A stretch of DNA of 64,000 bases from positions 1 through 64,000 of the forward strand of contig NZ_VUMT01000015.1 of the NCBI RefSeq assembly GCF_009696045.1. The letters run 5' to 3'. Source of the stretch: Velocimicrobium porci (GTDB taxonomy: Bacteria; Bacillota; Clostridia; Lachnospirales; Lachnospiraceae). The notes under the pieces were generated by a model. That model was given only the letters and a program-made list of their open reading frames with translations, was not told where the DNA came from and ran no database searches. The first letter of the stretch is position 1; the number at the start of each line of letters is the position of its first letter. Of this stretch, positions 9,598 to 18,998 are shown piece by piece. A program made the position numbers and the translations under genes.

Positions 9598-9650
9598 TGT
9601 GAGAAAAATTCATATTGATACATATAAAAAATACCGGTAATGGTAGATAT

Positions 9651-9723
9651 GCGCGAGTGGCTCAGTTGGTGGAGCACGACCTTGCCAAGGTCGGGGTCGC
9701 GGGTTCGAGTCCCGTCTCGCGCT
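9651..9723 (+). tRNA. tRNA-Gly (GCC), copy 2
   Basis: Identical to copy 1, exactly 126 bases downstream. The spacer between copies is nearly identical to the next one, so a whole gene-plus-spacer unit was duplicated. Confidence 0.97.
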
Positions 9724-9776
9724 TGTGAGAAAAATTCATATTGATACATATAAAAAATATCGGTAATGGTAGATAT

Positions 9777-9849
9777 GCGCGAGTGGCTCAGTTGGTGGAG
9801 CACGACCTTGCCAAGGTCGGGGTCGCGGGTTCGAGTCCCGTCTCGCGCT
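9777..9849 (+). tRNA. tRNA-Gly (GCC), copy 3
   Basis: Identical to copies 1 and 2, again at a 126-base period. It is followed directly by a T-run (9849-9856) and then by the second copy of the hairpin-rich repeat. Confidence 0.97.
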
Positions 9850-9854
9850 TTTTT

Positions 9855-9971
9855 TATTTTGTAGGAAAGTTCGTCTCCTATAAAGTAAAAACGCTCCGGA
9901 GGATGTGCACAGATGCGAAGGGAGTATTGTTGCAAAAAGCATGCAACACGCATCTGGCACTCAAAGTGGAG
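9855..9971 (+). repeat. Hairpin-rich interspersed repeat, copy 2
   Basis: Second copy of the element at 4996-5113, same orientation, with a handful of substitutions and one 1-base deletion. In the first stem the left arm changes to TTTTGTAGGA. Both changes keep pairing as G-U wobbles with the right arm TCCTATAAAG, which suggests the structure itself is kept. Confidence 0.75.
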
Positions 9972-10039
9972 CAAGTCCCTCATGAGTGAGGAATACAGGG
10001 AGTTGAGGTAGACTTGTCCACTTTGTTCTTTAGATTTAG

Positions 10040-10079
10040 AGCCTTAGATACTTCATTTATTTGAGTGTCTAAGGCTTTT
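10040..10079 (+). terminator. Intrinsic terminator
   Basis: AGCCTTAGA and TCTAAGGCT form a stem (with an inner extension through TACT/AGTG) followed by TTTT. It sits between the repeat and the EamA gene and may end the tRNA-Gly transcript. Confidence 0.65.
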
Positions 10080-10123
10080 GACGTTACAAAATAGGAAAGA
10101 CCTTTGCATTGATAAGTTTTTAC

Positions 10124-10176
10124 GGGGCTCAAAGTCATGCTTTTCATGCCAGCATGAAAAGCATGACCTTTTGACC
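10124..10176. repeat. Long perfect inverted repeat (REP-like hairpin)
   Basis: A 16-base arm at 10134-10149 and its exact complement at 10152-10167 are separated by two bases. An outer GGG.TCAAA/TTTTGACCC pairing extends the stem. It lies about 65 bases before the EamA start and has no T-run. It looks like a palindromic repeat element. Confidence 0.6.
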
Positions 10177-10239
10177 CTGGTATCATATTATATAAGTATT
10201 ATAGAAAAACCAGTAATAGAAAAAAGAGGGAAGAGTAAA

Positions 10240-11094
10240 ATGTGGTTATTATTTGCGATAGGTTCAGCTTTTTTTGCAGGCATTACCTCGATATTTGCAA
10301 AAATCGGTATTAAAGATATTGATTCTCACTTATGCACAGCATTACGGACGATTGTTGTTGTGATATTTTCATGGCTTATGGTATTTGTGACAGGAGCAGC
10401 TTCCGACTTAAGCCGGCTTTCACTGCACACATTAATATTTTTGTGTCTATCGGGAGTCACGACAGGGGCATCCTGGTTATGCTATTTTAAGGCATTACAA
10501 ATCGGAGATGTTAATAAAGTAGTACCAATAGACAAATCAAGCACTGTGTTAACGGTTATCCTTGCAATATTATTTTTTCATGAACCAATTAGTATAATGA
10601 AAGTTCTATCAATAGCACTGATAGGAGCAGGAACTTATCTGATGATTGAGAAAAAGCAGCAGACACAAAACGAACGGAAAGGCTGGCTAGCGTATGCCTT
10701 ATTATCAGCGGTCTTTGCAAGTTTAACATCAATATTAGGGAAAATAGGAATCGAAAACATAGATTCAAATTTAGGGACGGCTATAAGAACAATTGTTGTA
10801 TTAATAATGGCATGGCTTATTGTATTTCTACAAAAAAAACATACAAAAATAAAAGAAATCAATAAAAAAAGCTGGTTTTTTATCCTTTTATCAGGTTTTG
10901 CAACCGGCCTTTCCTGGTTATGCTATTATCGGGCGTTACAGGATGGAATTGTTAGCATAATTGTACCAATTGATAAATTAAGTATATTAGTTACCGTATT
11001 ATTTTCATACATTGTATTTCATGAAAAACTTTCCAAAAAATCTTTTCTTGGACTTGTATGGATTATAGCAGGCACACTTGGGATGATTATGTGA
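10240..11094 (+). CDS. EamA/DMT-family transporter
   Basis: A 284-residue inner-membrane protein built of two homologous halves (about 1-138 and 148-284). Each half begins with a helix containing the pattern FA.(I/L)TSI..KIGI and ends with V(V/I)PIDK.S..(V/L)TV. Ten transmembrane helices are expected, the normal drug/metabolite transporter size. The substrate cannot be inferred. I chose ATG 10240 (MWLLFAIG), preceded by AGAGGGAAGAG. An upstream in-frame extension back to 10078 runs through the palindromic repeat and is not credible. Confidence 0.85.
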   Translation: MWLLFAIGSAFFAGITSIFAKIGIKDIDSHLCTALRTIVVVIFSWLMVFVTGAASDLSRLSLHTLIFLCLSGVTTGASWLCYFKALQIGDVNKVVPIDKSSTVLTVILAILFFHEPISIMKVLSIALIGAGTYLMIEKKQQTQNERKGWLAYALLSAVFASLTSILGKIGIENIDSNLGTAIRTIVVLIMAWLIVFLQKKHTKIKEINKKSWFFILLSGFATGLSWLCYYRALQDGIVSIIVPIDKLSILVTVLFSYIVFHEKLSKKSFLGLVWIIAGTLGMIM

Positions 11095-11230
11095 AAGAAA
11101 ATTACTCCCCAAATTAAAGAATTAAGTTGAAATACAATGAAAACACTGCACTTTTCTTAATAGATATGTTATGATAATAATAAGGTGAAAACTATCATTT
11201 GTTCGATTAATACAAGAAAGAAGGAAAAGC

Positions 11231-11746
11231 ATGAGTAGTGTAGATCAGGAATATATTGATTACATTATCGATTTTTTAAATGATGAAAAAGTAAAGGAAA
11301 TGAAACAATATGTCCAGCATGGTAATACAACAACCTATAAGCATTGTTTAAAAGTATCTTATTATAGTTACAAATTAGCAAAGCGATTCCATTGTGATGC
11401 GAAAGATTGTGCGATTGGAGGATTACTTCATGATTTTTTCTTATATGATTGGCATGTTAAAGATAAGGAACGAGAAAAAGAGTTTTTTCTGCCTCATGGG
11501 TTTACGCATGGAGTAGTTGCAGAACGGAATGCAAGAAAATATTTCGAAATTGATGACAAATGTTCGGATATTATTATTACACACATGTTTCCTCTTACAA
11601 TCTGGAAAGTGCCAAAATTTAAAGAGAGTTATATTGTTTTAACGGTCGATAAATATTTAACAATTGCAGAATTTTTTTCAGGAAAAGTGAAGTGGAAAAA
11701 ATGGCTTTCTTTTCTTGACACAGAGTCTTTTGGTATGGTAAGATAA
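11231..11746 (+). CDS. HD-domain hydrolase
   Basis: A 171-residue cytoplasmic protein with a small HD fold: His in YKHCLKVSYYSYKL, the HD pair in GGLLHDFFLYDWH, a further His in LPHGFTHGVVAERNA, and a C-terminal DKYLTIAEFFSGK. The metal-binding residues look complete, so hydrolase activity on a phosphate ester is likely; the substrate is unknown. The ATG follows AGAAAGAAGGAAAAGC. It stands alone just before the ZTP riboswitch. HD proteins of this type are commonly annotated only as phosphohydrolases. Confidence 0.75.
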   Translation: MSSVDQEYIDYIIDFLNDEKVKEMKQYVQHGNTTTYKHCLKVSYYSYKLAKRFHCDAKDCAIGGLLHDFFLYDWHVKDKEREKEFFLPHGFTHGVVAERNARKYFEIDDKCSDIIITHMFPLTIWKVPKFKESYIVLTVDKYLTIAEFFSGKVKWKKWLSFLDTESFGMVR

Positions 11747-11759
11747 ATTCATTCAAAGG

Positions 11760-11862
11760 TTTCTGATTACTGACGGGTAATGTGGAGAACCACAGGGGAA
11801 TCAGAAATTGCTATTATGCCGACCGTCTGGGCAACATTTGCGGAGAATGTTGTCCTTTTTTT
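11760..11862 (+). promoter_or_regulatory. ZTP riboswitch (pfl motif) with terminator
   Basis: The diagnostic 3' core GCCGACCGTCTGGGCA lies at about 11818-11833, and the 5' half has GACGGGTAATGTGGAGAACCACAGGGG (11772-11798, in two stems). It runs straight into a terminator hairpin, GGACAACATT-type arms around TGCGGAG, followed by seven Ts. This is the ZTP/ZMP-sensing pfl RNA. When 10-formyl-THF is short, ZTP accumulates and transcription of the downstream one-carbon gene is switched on. The next gene is fhs, a typical target. Confidence 0.92.
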
Positions 11863-11970
11863 ATGAAAAAATGAGTGAACTAGATTGAATTTGTAAATGC
11901 TATTGTTTTAGTCGCAGTTTATAAAATAAGGACAGCTTATTGTGAAGGGAACGATAGGAAATAATTGCAT

Positions 11971-12043
11971 GTTTACTTATCTAGGTTGCGAGTGTAAAAT
12001 TTATAAATCGGATAACAATTTTGTTATTACGCTGATAAGTAAA
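11971..12043 (+). other. Second structured leader element between the ZTP riboswitch and fhs
   Basis: An outer 10-base inverted repeat TTTACTTATC (11972-11981) / GATAAGTAAA (12034-12043) encloses an inner ATAACAA/TTGTTAT hairpin (about 12012-12027). No T-run follows. The leader from the ZTP terminator to fhs is about 240 bases, longer than needed. I do not recognise an RNA family; the short open frame that crosses it has no ribosome-binding site. Confidence 0.4.
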
Positions 12044-12107
12044 TCTGCTTTCTATGGTTGCCCATTGAGCATTATGCCAGTTGACAAAGGAAAGGAGATT
12101 TTTTATT

Positions 12108-13781
12108 ATGAATTACAAATCTGATATTGAAATTGCACAGGAAACTGTTATGGAGCCGATTACTGAGATTGCGAAGACTGCGGGAATTGAAGAAAATTAT
12201 TTGGAACAATATGGTCGCTATAAAGCAAAAATTGATTACAATTTACTGAAAGCAAAAAATCTTGAAGATGGAAAATTGGTTCTTGTAACAGCAATTACAC
12301 CAACACCTGCAGGAGAGGGAAAGACAACGACTACAGTCGGTCTTGCTGACGGAATGAAACGATTGGGAAAAAACGTTATGGTGGCGTTAAGAGAGCCTTC
12401 TTTGGGACCTGTTTTTGGTATTAAGGGCGGTGCAGCCGGAGGTGGTTATGCACAGGTAGTTCCAATGGAAGATATTAATCTTCATTTCACAGGAGATATG
12501 CATGCAATCGGCGCCGCTAACAATCTTTTGGCAGCAATGCTTGACAATCATATTTATCAGGGGAATGCTTTAAATATTGACCCAAGAAGAATTACATGGA
12601 AACGGTGCGTAGATATGAATGACCGTCAGTTGCGGTTTGTGACGGATGGTCTTGGTGGAAGAGTAAATGGTGTGCCTAGGGAAGATGGCTATGATATTAC
12701 AGTTGCTTCCGAAGTTATGGCAGTTTTATGCCTTGCAAATGATATCACTGACCTTAAGAAACGTCTTGCAAGTATTATTGTTGGTTACACTTACGATGAA
12801 AAGCCTGTAACAGCCGGCGACCTGCATGCAGAAGGTGCTATGACAGCATTATTAAAAGATGCGTTAAAGCCAAACTTAGTGCAGACACTTGAACATACAC
12901 CGGCGATTGTTCATGGCGGACCATTTGCTAATATTGCTCATGGCTGCAACTCTGTTATTGCAACAAAAATGGCAATGAAATTAGGGGATTATGCAGTTAC
13001 AGAGGCAGGCTTTGGCGCAGACCTAGGTGCAGAGAAGTTTTTGGATATTAAATGTCGTATGGCGGGACTTGTGCCATCAGCGGTTGTTGTTGTTGCCACG
13101 GTAAGAGCATTGAAAAATCATGGTGGCGTGGCAAAGGAGCAGTTAAATGAAGAAAATCTGGAAGCATTAGAAAAAGGGATTCCAAACTTATTACAACATG
13201 TAGAGAATATTAAAAATGTATATAAACTGCCATGCGTGGTAGCGATTAATGCCTTTCCAACCGATACAAAGGCAGAGCTTGATTTGGTGGAACGAAAATG
13301 TAATGAATTAGGCGTTAATGTTGCATTATCTGAAGTGTGGGCAAAAGGTGGCCAAGGTGGAATTGCTTTGGCAAAGGAAGTAATTCGACTTTGTGAAGAA
13401 CCAAATGAGTTTTCACAAAGCTACGAGCTTGATTTGAGCATTGAGGAAAAATTAAATGCAATTGTAAAGAAAATTTATCATGGTGATGGTGTCGTACTAA
13501 CTGCAAATGCAAAAAAACAAGCGGACAAATTGACCGAGTTAGGTTTTGATAAATTGCCAATCTGCGTTGCAAAGACACAGTATAGTTTTTCGGATGATAT
13601 GACATTAAAAGGAGCACCAAAAGGATTTAAGGTTACAGTAAGAGAGCTTAAAGTATCTGCAGGAGCAGGTTTTATTGTAGCACTTACTGGAAACATTATG
13701 ACAATGCCTGGTCTTCCAAAGATTCCGGCTGCAGAACGAATTGATGTCGATGAGAGCGGTAAGATTTCAGGATTGTTTTAA
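12108..13781 (+). CDS. fhs: Formate--tetrahydrofolate ligase
   Basis: Makes 10-formyl-THF from formate, THF and ATP, the entry of formate into one-carbon metabolism and purine synthesis. At 557 residues it is full length. The nucleotide loop [11 protein letters not shown] (P67-T76 region), the [18 protein letters not shown] stretch and the [16 protein letters not shown] block are all present. I chose ATG 12108 (MNYKSD), preceded by AAAGGAGA at about 12091; the longer in-frame start at 12081 lacks a site. Control by the upstream ZTP riboswitch is strongly suggested. The formate channel gene and pflB/pflA follow, so formate made by PFL can be used here. Confidence 0.97.
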   Translation: MNYKSDIEIAQETVMEPITEIAKTAGIEENYLEQYGRYKAKIDYNLLKAKNLEDGKLVLVTAITPTPAGEGKTTTTVGLADGMKRLGKNVMVALREPSLGPVFGIKGGAAGGGYAQVVPMEDINLHFTGDMHAIGAANNLLAAMLDNHIYQGNALNIDPRRITWKRCVDMNDRQLRFVTDGLGGRVNGVPREDGYDITVASEVMAVLCLANDITDLKKRLASIIVGYTYDEKPVTAGDLHAEGAMTALLKDALKPNLVQTLEHTPAIVHGGPFANIAHGCNSVIATKMAMKLGDYAVTEAGFGADLGAEKFLDIKCRMAGLVPSAVVVVATVRALKNHGGVAKEQLNEENLEALEKGIPNLLQHVENIKNVYKLPCVVAINAFPTDTKAELDLVERKCNELGVNVALSEVWAKGGQGGIALAKEVIRLCEEPNEFSQSYELDLSIEEKLNAIVKKIYHGDGVVLTANAKKQADKLTELGFDKLPICVAKTQYSFSDDMTLKGAPKGFKVTVRELKVSAGAGFIVALTGNIMTMPGLPKIPAAERIDVDESGKISGLF

Positions 13782-13838
13782 TTAGTTAAAAAAATACGTT
13801 ATAAGTTTTGGGTGACTTATAAAAATAGGAGAAGAAGT

Positions 13839-14621
13839 ATGTATCAGGAAGAGTTTAAAACTGCTGTAAATTTTGCAAAACAAAAGATACGATTTTTAAT
13901 ATCAAATCCGTTCGGATACGTTATAGCATCTTTGTTAGCCGGGATGTTTATTAGTTTCGGTTGCTTTGTTACATTCACAATGGGAGCATATCTTACAGAT
14001 GCCGGATATGCTCCGGTTAAAGTTATTATGGCATTTTCCTTTGCTTCTGCGCTCAGCCTTGTTATGATGGCTGGTGCGGAACTATTTACCGGAAATAATT
14101 TTGTTATGGCAGTTGGAACTTTGGCAGGACAGGTTTCAATGAAGGATACATGGAAGCTGTGGGGAATTAATTTTTTAGGAAATTGGCTTGGCTCTGTATT
14201 GGGGACTTTTTTATTTTTCCTCACAAAGATGCCGACAGGAATTGTAGGGAACTTTTTTGCTGAGATTGCTTATACAAAAATTACTGGAAGCCCCGGAACT
14301 CTTTTTGTAAAAGGAATTCTTTGTAATATGCTTGTGTGTCTGGCGGTTTGGTGCGGGATACGAATGAAAAGTGAAGCTGGAAAATTAATTATGATTTTTT
14401 GGTGTATTTACATATTTATGATTTGTGGATTTGAGCATAGCATTGCAAATATGACTGTAATTTTGGTAGGACTTTTGAATCCTTCAGGTCTTGATATAAC
14501 TTTTTGGGATTATCTTTATAACCTTTTCTTTGTCACAGCCGGTAATATGACAGGTGGAATTTTATTCGTAGCAGTACCTTATTTTCTGATTTCAAAACCT
14601 ATTTTAAAGAACGAAAAGTAG
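13839..14621 (+). CDS. Formate/nitrite transporter family channel
   Basis: A 260-residue inner-membrane protein of the FNT family (FocA/NirC/HSC class). Six transmembrane helices are visible. The family features ASLLAGMFISFGC in helix 1, GAELFTGNNFVMAVG in the central pore region and NFLGNWLGSVLG are present, matching the residues that line FNT pores. The ATG at 13839 has AGGAGAAG upstream. It lies 57 bases after fhs, so the two are probably cotranscribed. Its place between fhs and pflB argues for formate as cargo; nitrite or hydrosulfide cannot be excluded from sequence alone. Confidence 0.88.
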   Translation: MYQEEFKTAVNFAKQKIRFLISNPFGYVIASLLAGMFISFGCFVTFTMGAYLTDAGYAPVKVIMAFSFASALSLVMMAGAELFTGNNFVMAVGTLAGQVSMKDTWKLWGINFLGNWLGSVLGTFLFFLTKMPTGIVGNFFAEIAYTKITGSPGTLFVKGILCNMLVCLAVWCGIRMKSEAGKLIMIFWCIYIFMICGFEHSIANMTVILVGLLNPSGLDITFWDYLYNLFFVTAGNMTGGILFVAVPYFLISKPILKNEK

Positions 14622-14948
14622 AATGAAAACATTGATAAACTTTTTCATTTGTTAAAAATTTAGCAATTTCTACAAAATGAATAAAATATAGTAAAAAAAA
14701 TAAAAAAAATAAGATATTTTGCTGAATTGAAAACGAAAAAAGCAATGAAGAATTGGCATGTTGACGAATGTATATTTATTCTTTGACATTCGATTCGTAA
14801 AATAAAAAAAAATGCAAGTTGTAAAAAGGGCAGAATTGCTTTATTTTACATGGTTTGAAAAGGCAAAATAGCTTGACAAAATGGCAACTTCCACATATCC
14901 TAAAAAGGCAACAATCAAAGTGAAGACGAGATAAGAAAGGAAGAGAAA
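14622..14948 (+). promoter_or_regulatory. pflB upstream region with promoter
   Basis: 327 AT-rich bases without a gene. The best promoter is TTGACA (14873-14878), a 17-base spacer and TATCCT (14896-14901), 47 bases before pflB. Farther up is an imperfect dyad CGAATGT/ACATTCG (14765-14792), a possible regulator site. AAGAAAGGAAGAG just before the ATG serves as ribosome-binding site. Confidence 0.6.
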
Positions 14949-17177
14949 ATGAGAACAGAATGGTATGATTTTGAACCAGGGAGCTGGACAAGCGATATTA
15001 ATGTAAGAAGTTTTATTCAGCACAATTATACTCCTTATGAGGGCGATGATTCATTCTTAGCTGGTCCTACAGAACGTACAAAAGAATTATGGGACGAAGC
15101 ATTAAAGCTTATGAAAGAAGAAAATGAAAGAGGGATTTTAGATGCTGAAACATTACATCCTTCTACAATTACTACATTCGGTCCTGCTTATATAGATAAA
15201 GAAAAAGAAGTTATTGTTGGATTCCAGACAGATAAACCATTAAAACGTGGAATTATGCCAAACGGTGGTATCCGTGTTGTGAAAAATGCACTGTCTGCAT
15301 ATGGATATGAATTAGATAAAACAACAGAAAGTATTTATACAAATAATAGAAAAACACATAATGATGGTGTATTTGATGTGTATACAGAAGCAATGAGAAA
15401 GGCAAGACATTCTGGAATTATCACAGGACTTCCAGATGCTTATGGACGAGGAAGAATCATTGGTGATTACCGTCGAGTTGCTTTATATGGTGTAGATTAT
15501 TTAATTGAAGAACGTTTAGAGCAAAAGAAGTTGTTAGAACGTGATGTTATGGAAACACCAGACATTCGTCTGAGAGAAGAGTTATCGGAGCAGATTAAAG
15601 CCTTAAAGCAGTTAAAAGAAATGGCATTATCTTATGGCTGCGATATTTCCCAACCTGCTAAAAATGCAAAAGAAGCAGTTCAATGGACCTATTTTGGTTA
15701 TCTTGGAGCAATCAAAGAACAAGATGGAGCAGCAATGAGTCTTGGACGTGTATCCACATTCCTTGATATTTACTTTGAACGTGATTTAAAGAACGGAGTG
15801 ATTACAGAAGAGGAAGCACAGGAGTTAATTGACCAATTTGTTATGAAGCTTCGTATGGTTCGTTTCCTTCGTACACCGGCATATAATGAATTATTCTCAG
15901 GAGATCCTACATGGGTAACAGAATCTATTGGTGGTATGGGTATGGACGGAAGAACTTTAGTTACAAAAAATAGCTTCCGTATTTTACACACACTATACAA
16001 TTTAGGACCGGCTCCGGAACCAAACCTGACTGTACTTTGGTCCAATAACCTTCCAAAGGCATTTAAAACATTCTGCTCTAAGGTATCAATTGATACAAGT
16101 TCAATTCAATATGAGAATGACGATGTAATGCGTGATGTATGGGGTGATGACTATGGAATCGCATGCTGTGTATCTGCAATGCGTATTGGTAAACAAATGC
16201 AGTTCTTTGGAGCGAGAGCAAATCTTGCAAAAGCACTTCTTTATGCAATTAATGGTGGTAAAGATGAAAAATCCGGAGAACAGGTAGGACCTGCATTTGC
16301 TCCAATTACAAGTGATTACTTAGATTATGATGAGGTAATGGCACGCTTTGACCAGGTTATGGATTGGTTATCTGTACTTTATATCAATACATTAAATGTA
16401 ATTCATAACATGCACGATAAATACTGCTATGAAAGACTTCAGATGGCACTTCATGATGTTGATGTATTCCGTACAGAAGCATGTGGTATTGCCGGACTTT
16501 CTGTAGTTGCCGATTCTTTATCTGCAATTAAATATGCGAAAGTAAAAGTAATCCGTAACGAAGAGGGATTAGCAGTGGATTATGAAGTAGAAGGTGATTA
16601 TCCTGCATTCGGAAACAACGATGAACGTGTAGATGAAATGGCAGTTGATTTAGTTCATACCTTTATTAATAAACTTCGTAAGGTAAAAACATATCGTAAT
16701 GCAAAACCTACGTTATCCATTCTTACAATTACATCAAATGTTGTATATGGTAAGAAAACAGGAAGTACACCAGATGGAAGAAAAGGTGGAGAACCATTTG
16801 CACCAGGTGCAAACCCAATGCACGGAAGAGATAAGAGCGGTGCCTTGGCATCTATGTCTTCTGTGGCAAAATTGAAATATAAGGATGCAGAAGATGGAAT
16901 TTCTTATACATTCTCTATTGTACCAAAAGCATTAGGAAAGACAGAGGATGAGAGAGTTGAACATTTAGCTGCATTATTAGATGGATATTTCCACGATAAA
17001 GGACATCATATTAATGTCAATGTATTTGACCGTGAAACATTATTAGATGCAATGGATCATCCGGAAAAATATCCACAGCTTACAATTCGTGTATCAGGTT
17101 ATGCAGTAAACTTTATTAAATTAAGTAGAGAACAACAATTGGATGTTATTAATCGAACATTCCATGAAAGGGATTAA
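14949..17177 (+). CDS. pflB: Formate C-acetyltransferase (pyruvate formate-lyase)
   Basis: Converts pyruvate and CoA to acetyl-CoA and formate without releasing reductant, a central step of anaerobic fermentation. At 742 residues it is full length. The adjacent catalytic pair Cys406-Cys407 lies in [10 protein letters not shown], and the glycyl-radical site Gly717 lies in [10 protein letters not shown] near the C-terminus. The pair of radical-site motifs identifies PFL proper, not a diol or glycerol dehydratase. The activating enzyme gene overlaps its stop codon by one base. Confidence 0.98.
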   Translation: MRTEWYDFEPGSWTSDINVRSFIQHNYTPYEGDDSFLAGPTERTKELWDEALKLMKEENERGILDAETLHPSTITTFGPAYIDKEKEVIVGFQTDKPLKRGIMPNGGIRVVKNALSAYGYELDKTTESIYTNNRKTHNDGVFDVYTEAMRKARHSGIITGLPDAYGRGRIIGDYRRVALYGVDYLIEERLEQKKLLERDVMETPDIRLREELSEQIKALKQLKEMALSYGCDISQPAKNAKEAVQWTYFGYLGAIKEQDGAAMSLGRVSTFLDIYFERDLKNGVITEEEAQELIDQFVMKLRMVRFLRTPAYNELFSGDPTWVTESIGGMGMDGRTLVTKNSFRILHTLYNLGPAPEPNLTVLWSNNLPKAFKTFCSKVSIDTSSIQYENDDVMRDVWGDDYGIACCVSAMRIGKQMQFFGARANLAKALLYAINGGKDEKSGEQVGPAFAPITSDYLDYDEVMARFDQVMDWLSVLYINTLNVIHNMHDKYCYERLQMALHDVDVFRTEACGIAGLSVVADSLSAIKYAKVKVIRNEEGLAVDYEVEGDYPAFGNNDERVDEMAVDLVHTFINKLRKVKTYRNAKPTLSILTITSNVVYGKKTGSTPDGRKGGEPFAPGANPMHGRDKSGALASMSSVAKLKYKDAEDGISYTFSIVPKALGKTEDERVEHLAALLDGYFHDKGHHINVNVFDRETLLDAMDHPEKYPQLTIRVSGYAVNFIKLSREQQLDVINRTFHERD

Positions 17178-17908
17178 TGTCAATGGAAGGAAGAATTCAT
17201 AGTCTGGAAAGTTGCGGTACCGTTGACGGACCAGGGATTCGTTTTGTCACATTTTTACAAGGGTGTCCACTGCGATGTCAGTATTGTCACAATGCAGATA
17301 CATGGGACACAAAAGGTGGGACTGTCTATACACCGGAAGCGTTGGTGAAAGAAATTAAAAAATATAAATCGTATATGAAATTTTCTGGCGGAGGTGTGAC
17401 CTTCACAGGAGGAGAGCCGTTATTGCAGGCTGAGTTTTTACGAGAGGTATGTACCCTTTGTAAAAAAGAAGAGATTTCTACTGCAATTGATACATCAGGA
17501 TTTATATTCAATCAGACAGTGAAAGAATTACTTGAGGTTACGGACTTAGTTCTTTTGGATATGAAAAATTTTGACCCAGAGGTATATAAAACAGTAACAG
17601 GAGTTCCACTTAAGCCAACATTACAATTTTTGGATTATTTGAAAGAAAAAGGAATAAAAACATGGATTCGTTATGTTTTAGTTCCGGGACTTACAGATAA
17701 TTTGGATACAATTAAAAGTATGGCCAAATATTTAAAAGGATATGAAAATGTAGAACGAATTGAGTTACTTCCTTTTCACAAGATGGGTGAGTTTAAGTGG
17801 AAAGAACTTGGTTATAATTATCAGCTGGCAGACACAGAACCGCCATCAAAGGAGTTAATCAATCGAGTGATTGAGTTATTAAAACTTTCAGGAAAAGAAA
17901 TCGAATAG
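17177..17908 (+). CDS. pflA: Pyruvate formate-lyase activating enzyme
   Basis: A 243-residue radical SAM enzyme that abstracts hydrogen from PFL Gly717 to form the glycyl radical. The cluster motif CPLRCQYCHN (CX3CX2C) lies near residues 30-37, and GGEP follows in TFTGGEPLLQ. This short form lacks the extra ferredoxin-like insert of other glycyl-radical activases, as expected for PflA. Its ATG uses the last base of the pflB stop codon, so translation is coupled. A strong terminator follows. Confidence 0.97.
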   Translation: MSMEGRIHSLESCGTVDGPGIRFVTFLQGCPLRCQYCHNADTWDTKGGTVYTPEALVKEIKKYKSYMKFSGGGVTFTGGEPLLQAEFLREVCTLCKKEEISTAIDTSGFIFNQTVKELLEVTDLVLLDMKNFDPEVYKTVTGVPLKPTLQFLDYLKEKGIKTWIRYVLVPGLTDNLDTIKSMAKYLKGYENVERIELLPFHKMGEFKWKELGYNYQLADTEPPSKELINRVIELLKLSGKEIE

Positions 17909-17933
17909 CGTATTGAAACAAGAAAAAGAATAG

Positions 17934-17987
17934 AAATGTCTTCCAATGTATAAAAATTATGAAATACATTTGGAAGACATTTTTTAG
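17934..17987 (+). terminator. Terminator of the pfl operon
   Basis: AATGTCTTCCAA-type arm pairs with TTGGAAGACATT over about 17 bases, followed by TTTTTT. It ends pflBA and faces the convergent exonuclease gene. Confidence 0.85.
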
Positions 17988-18007
17988 GTGGAACTATTAA
18001 ATAAAAA

Positions 18008-18949
18008 TTATTGCAGATTATGATTTTTATTAAGAAGAATTGTAAATTCTTCTTCTGATAGGATTTTGATAGGGTGACCTTTCTGCTGTAGTTTGATTGC
18101 TTTTTCTAATTTTCTGGATATGCCGCCTTCTGCGACAAGAATTTCTTCTTCTCCGATTCCGGCAACGAGGTAATCGACAGAAGAATTTAATTTATCTGAA
18201 AGAAGTCCCCCCAGATTGACAACTTTAAGCATTGCTTCTCTTCTGGACATTGTTTTTAAAATACCGGTAAAAATAAATGTTTTTTGCCAAATATCATTGG
18301 GAAAATTTCCATTCGGTTCGGCAGATGGAAAAATGGATTCGGCTTTTAATCTCCTTCCGGTATTAGTAAAACTGAAAAGATAATCTTTGACAGTAGGAAA
18401 AGAGGCAAGCATTGTCTGTTTCAGTTTCAAAAAACAGGAATTGGTGATATAACAATCGGTTAATGCACGATGTGCTCCAGATAAATCAATTTCATAGTAA
18501 GAAGCCATATCTAATAATTTATGGTGAATAAATTCTGGAAATAGCTTTCTGGAAATTGTCAGTGTATCAATATAATCATTTGTTAAAATTGGCAAATTAG
18601 CCTCATTTAGTTCTTTATTTAAAAAGGAAAGATCAGATATAACATTGTGACCAACAATTGGAACATCCCCAAGAAAGAGTAGAAAAGAAGAAATACTTTC
18701 TGAAAAAGAAGGAGCAGTTTCAAGCATAGTGTCTGTAATGCCTGTTAAAGAAATAACATGCGGGGATAAGTTAGAAATGGGTGGTTTAATTAGTGTTTCA
18801 AATGTATCAATTATTGTATTATTTTTTATTTTAAGACCTGCAAGTTCAATAATATAATCATTTTCAAGTGACAGCCCGGTCATTTCTAAGTCAATAACAG
18901 TATAATCATTTGGAAAATCGTAACGTTTCTGTGATTGTGGATGTATCAT
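18008..18949 (-). CDS. DEDD 3'-5' exonuclease domain fused to BRCT domain
   Basis: A 313-residue protein. The N-terminal DnaQ-like exonuclease domain (about 10-170) shows ExoI VIDLEMTGL (D and E ligands), ExoII in VGHNVISDLSFL and ExoIII HRALTDCY, so the metal site is complete. The C-terminal ~90 residues are a BRCT domain of DNA-ligase type (KTFIFTGILKTMSRREA, GGLLSDKLNSSVDYLV). Such proteins are usually annotated as polymerase III epsilon-like or DinG-like exonucleases; a repair role is an inference. ATG 18949 is chosen because GAGGTGA lies at the right distance; a GTG four codons upstream is also open. Confidence 0.82.
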   Translation of the reverse strand: MIHPQSQKRYDFPNDYTVIDLEMTGLSLENDYIIELAGLKIKNNTIIDTFETLIKPPISNLSPHVISLTGITDTMLETAPSFSESISSFLLFLGDVPIVGHNVISDLSFLNKELNEANLPILTNDYIDTLTISRKLFPEFIHHKLLDMASYYEIDLSGAHRALTDCYITNSCFLKLKQTMLASFPTVKDYLFSFTNTGRRLKAESIFPSAEPNGNFPNDIWQKTFIFTGILKTMSRREAMLKVVNLGGLLSDKLNSSVDYLVAGIGEEEILVAEGGISRKLEKAIKLQQKGHPIKILSEEEFTILLNKNHNLQ

Positions 18950-18998
18950 AATAAAAATCACCTCATATACAAAATTAGATAAATTTTATTTTAGCAGT

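Larger units (their letters stand above)
9525..9849 (+). repeat. Tandem 126-bp repeat carrying the three tRNA-Gly genes
   Basis: Unit starts at 9525, 9651 and 9777. The two 53-bp spacers differ only by C versus T in the ATA(C/T)CGGTAATGG stretch. This is a recent tandem duplication, not a CRISPR. Confidence 0.9.

Noticed and set aside
9525-9849. Regular repeats that could be read as a CRISPR array
   Set aside because: The repeats are 73-base tRNA genes and the spacers are nearly identical to each other, unlike CRISPR spacers.
9444-9983. A 179-codon minus-strand frame with three repeated 40-residue blocks
   Set aside because: It runs antisense through the three tRNA-Gly genes; the repeated peptide is just the tRNA complement.
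10078-10239. N-terminal extension of the EamA transporter
   Set aside because: It translates the palindromic repeat and lacks a start site; MWLLFAIG at 10240 fits the family start.
11942-12124. 60-codon frame in the fhs leader
   Set aside because: No ribosome-binding site, overlaps the fhs start in another frame, and lies in RNA structure.
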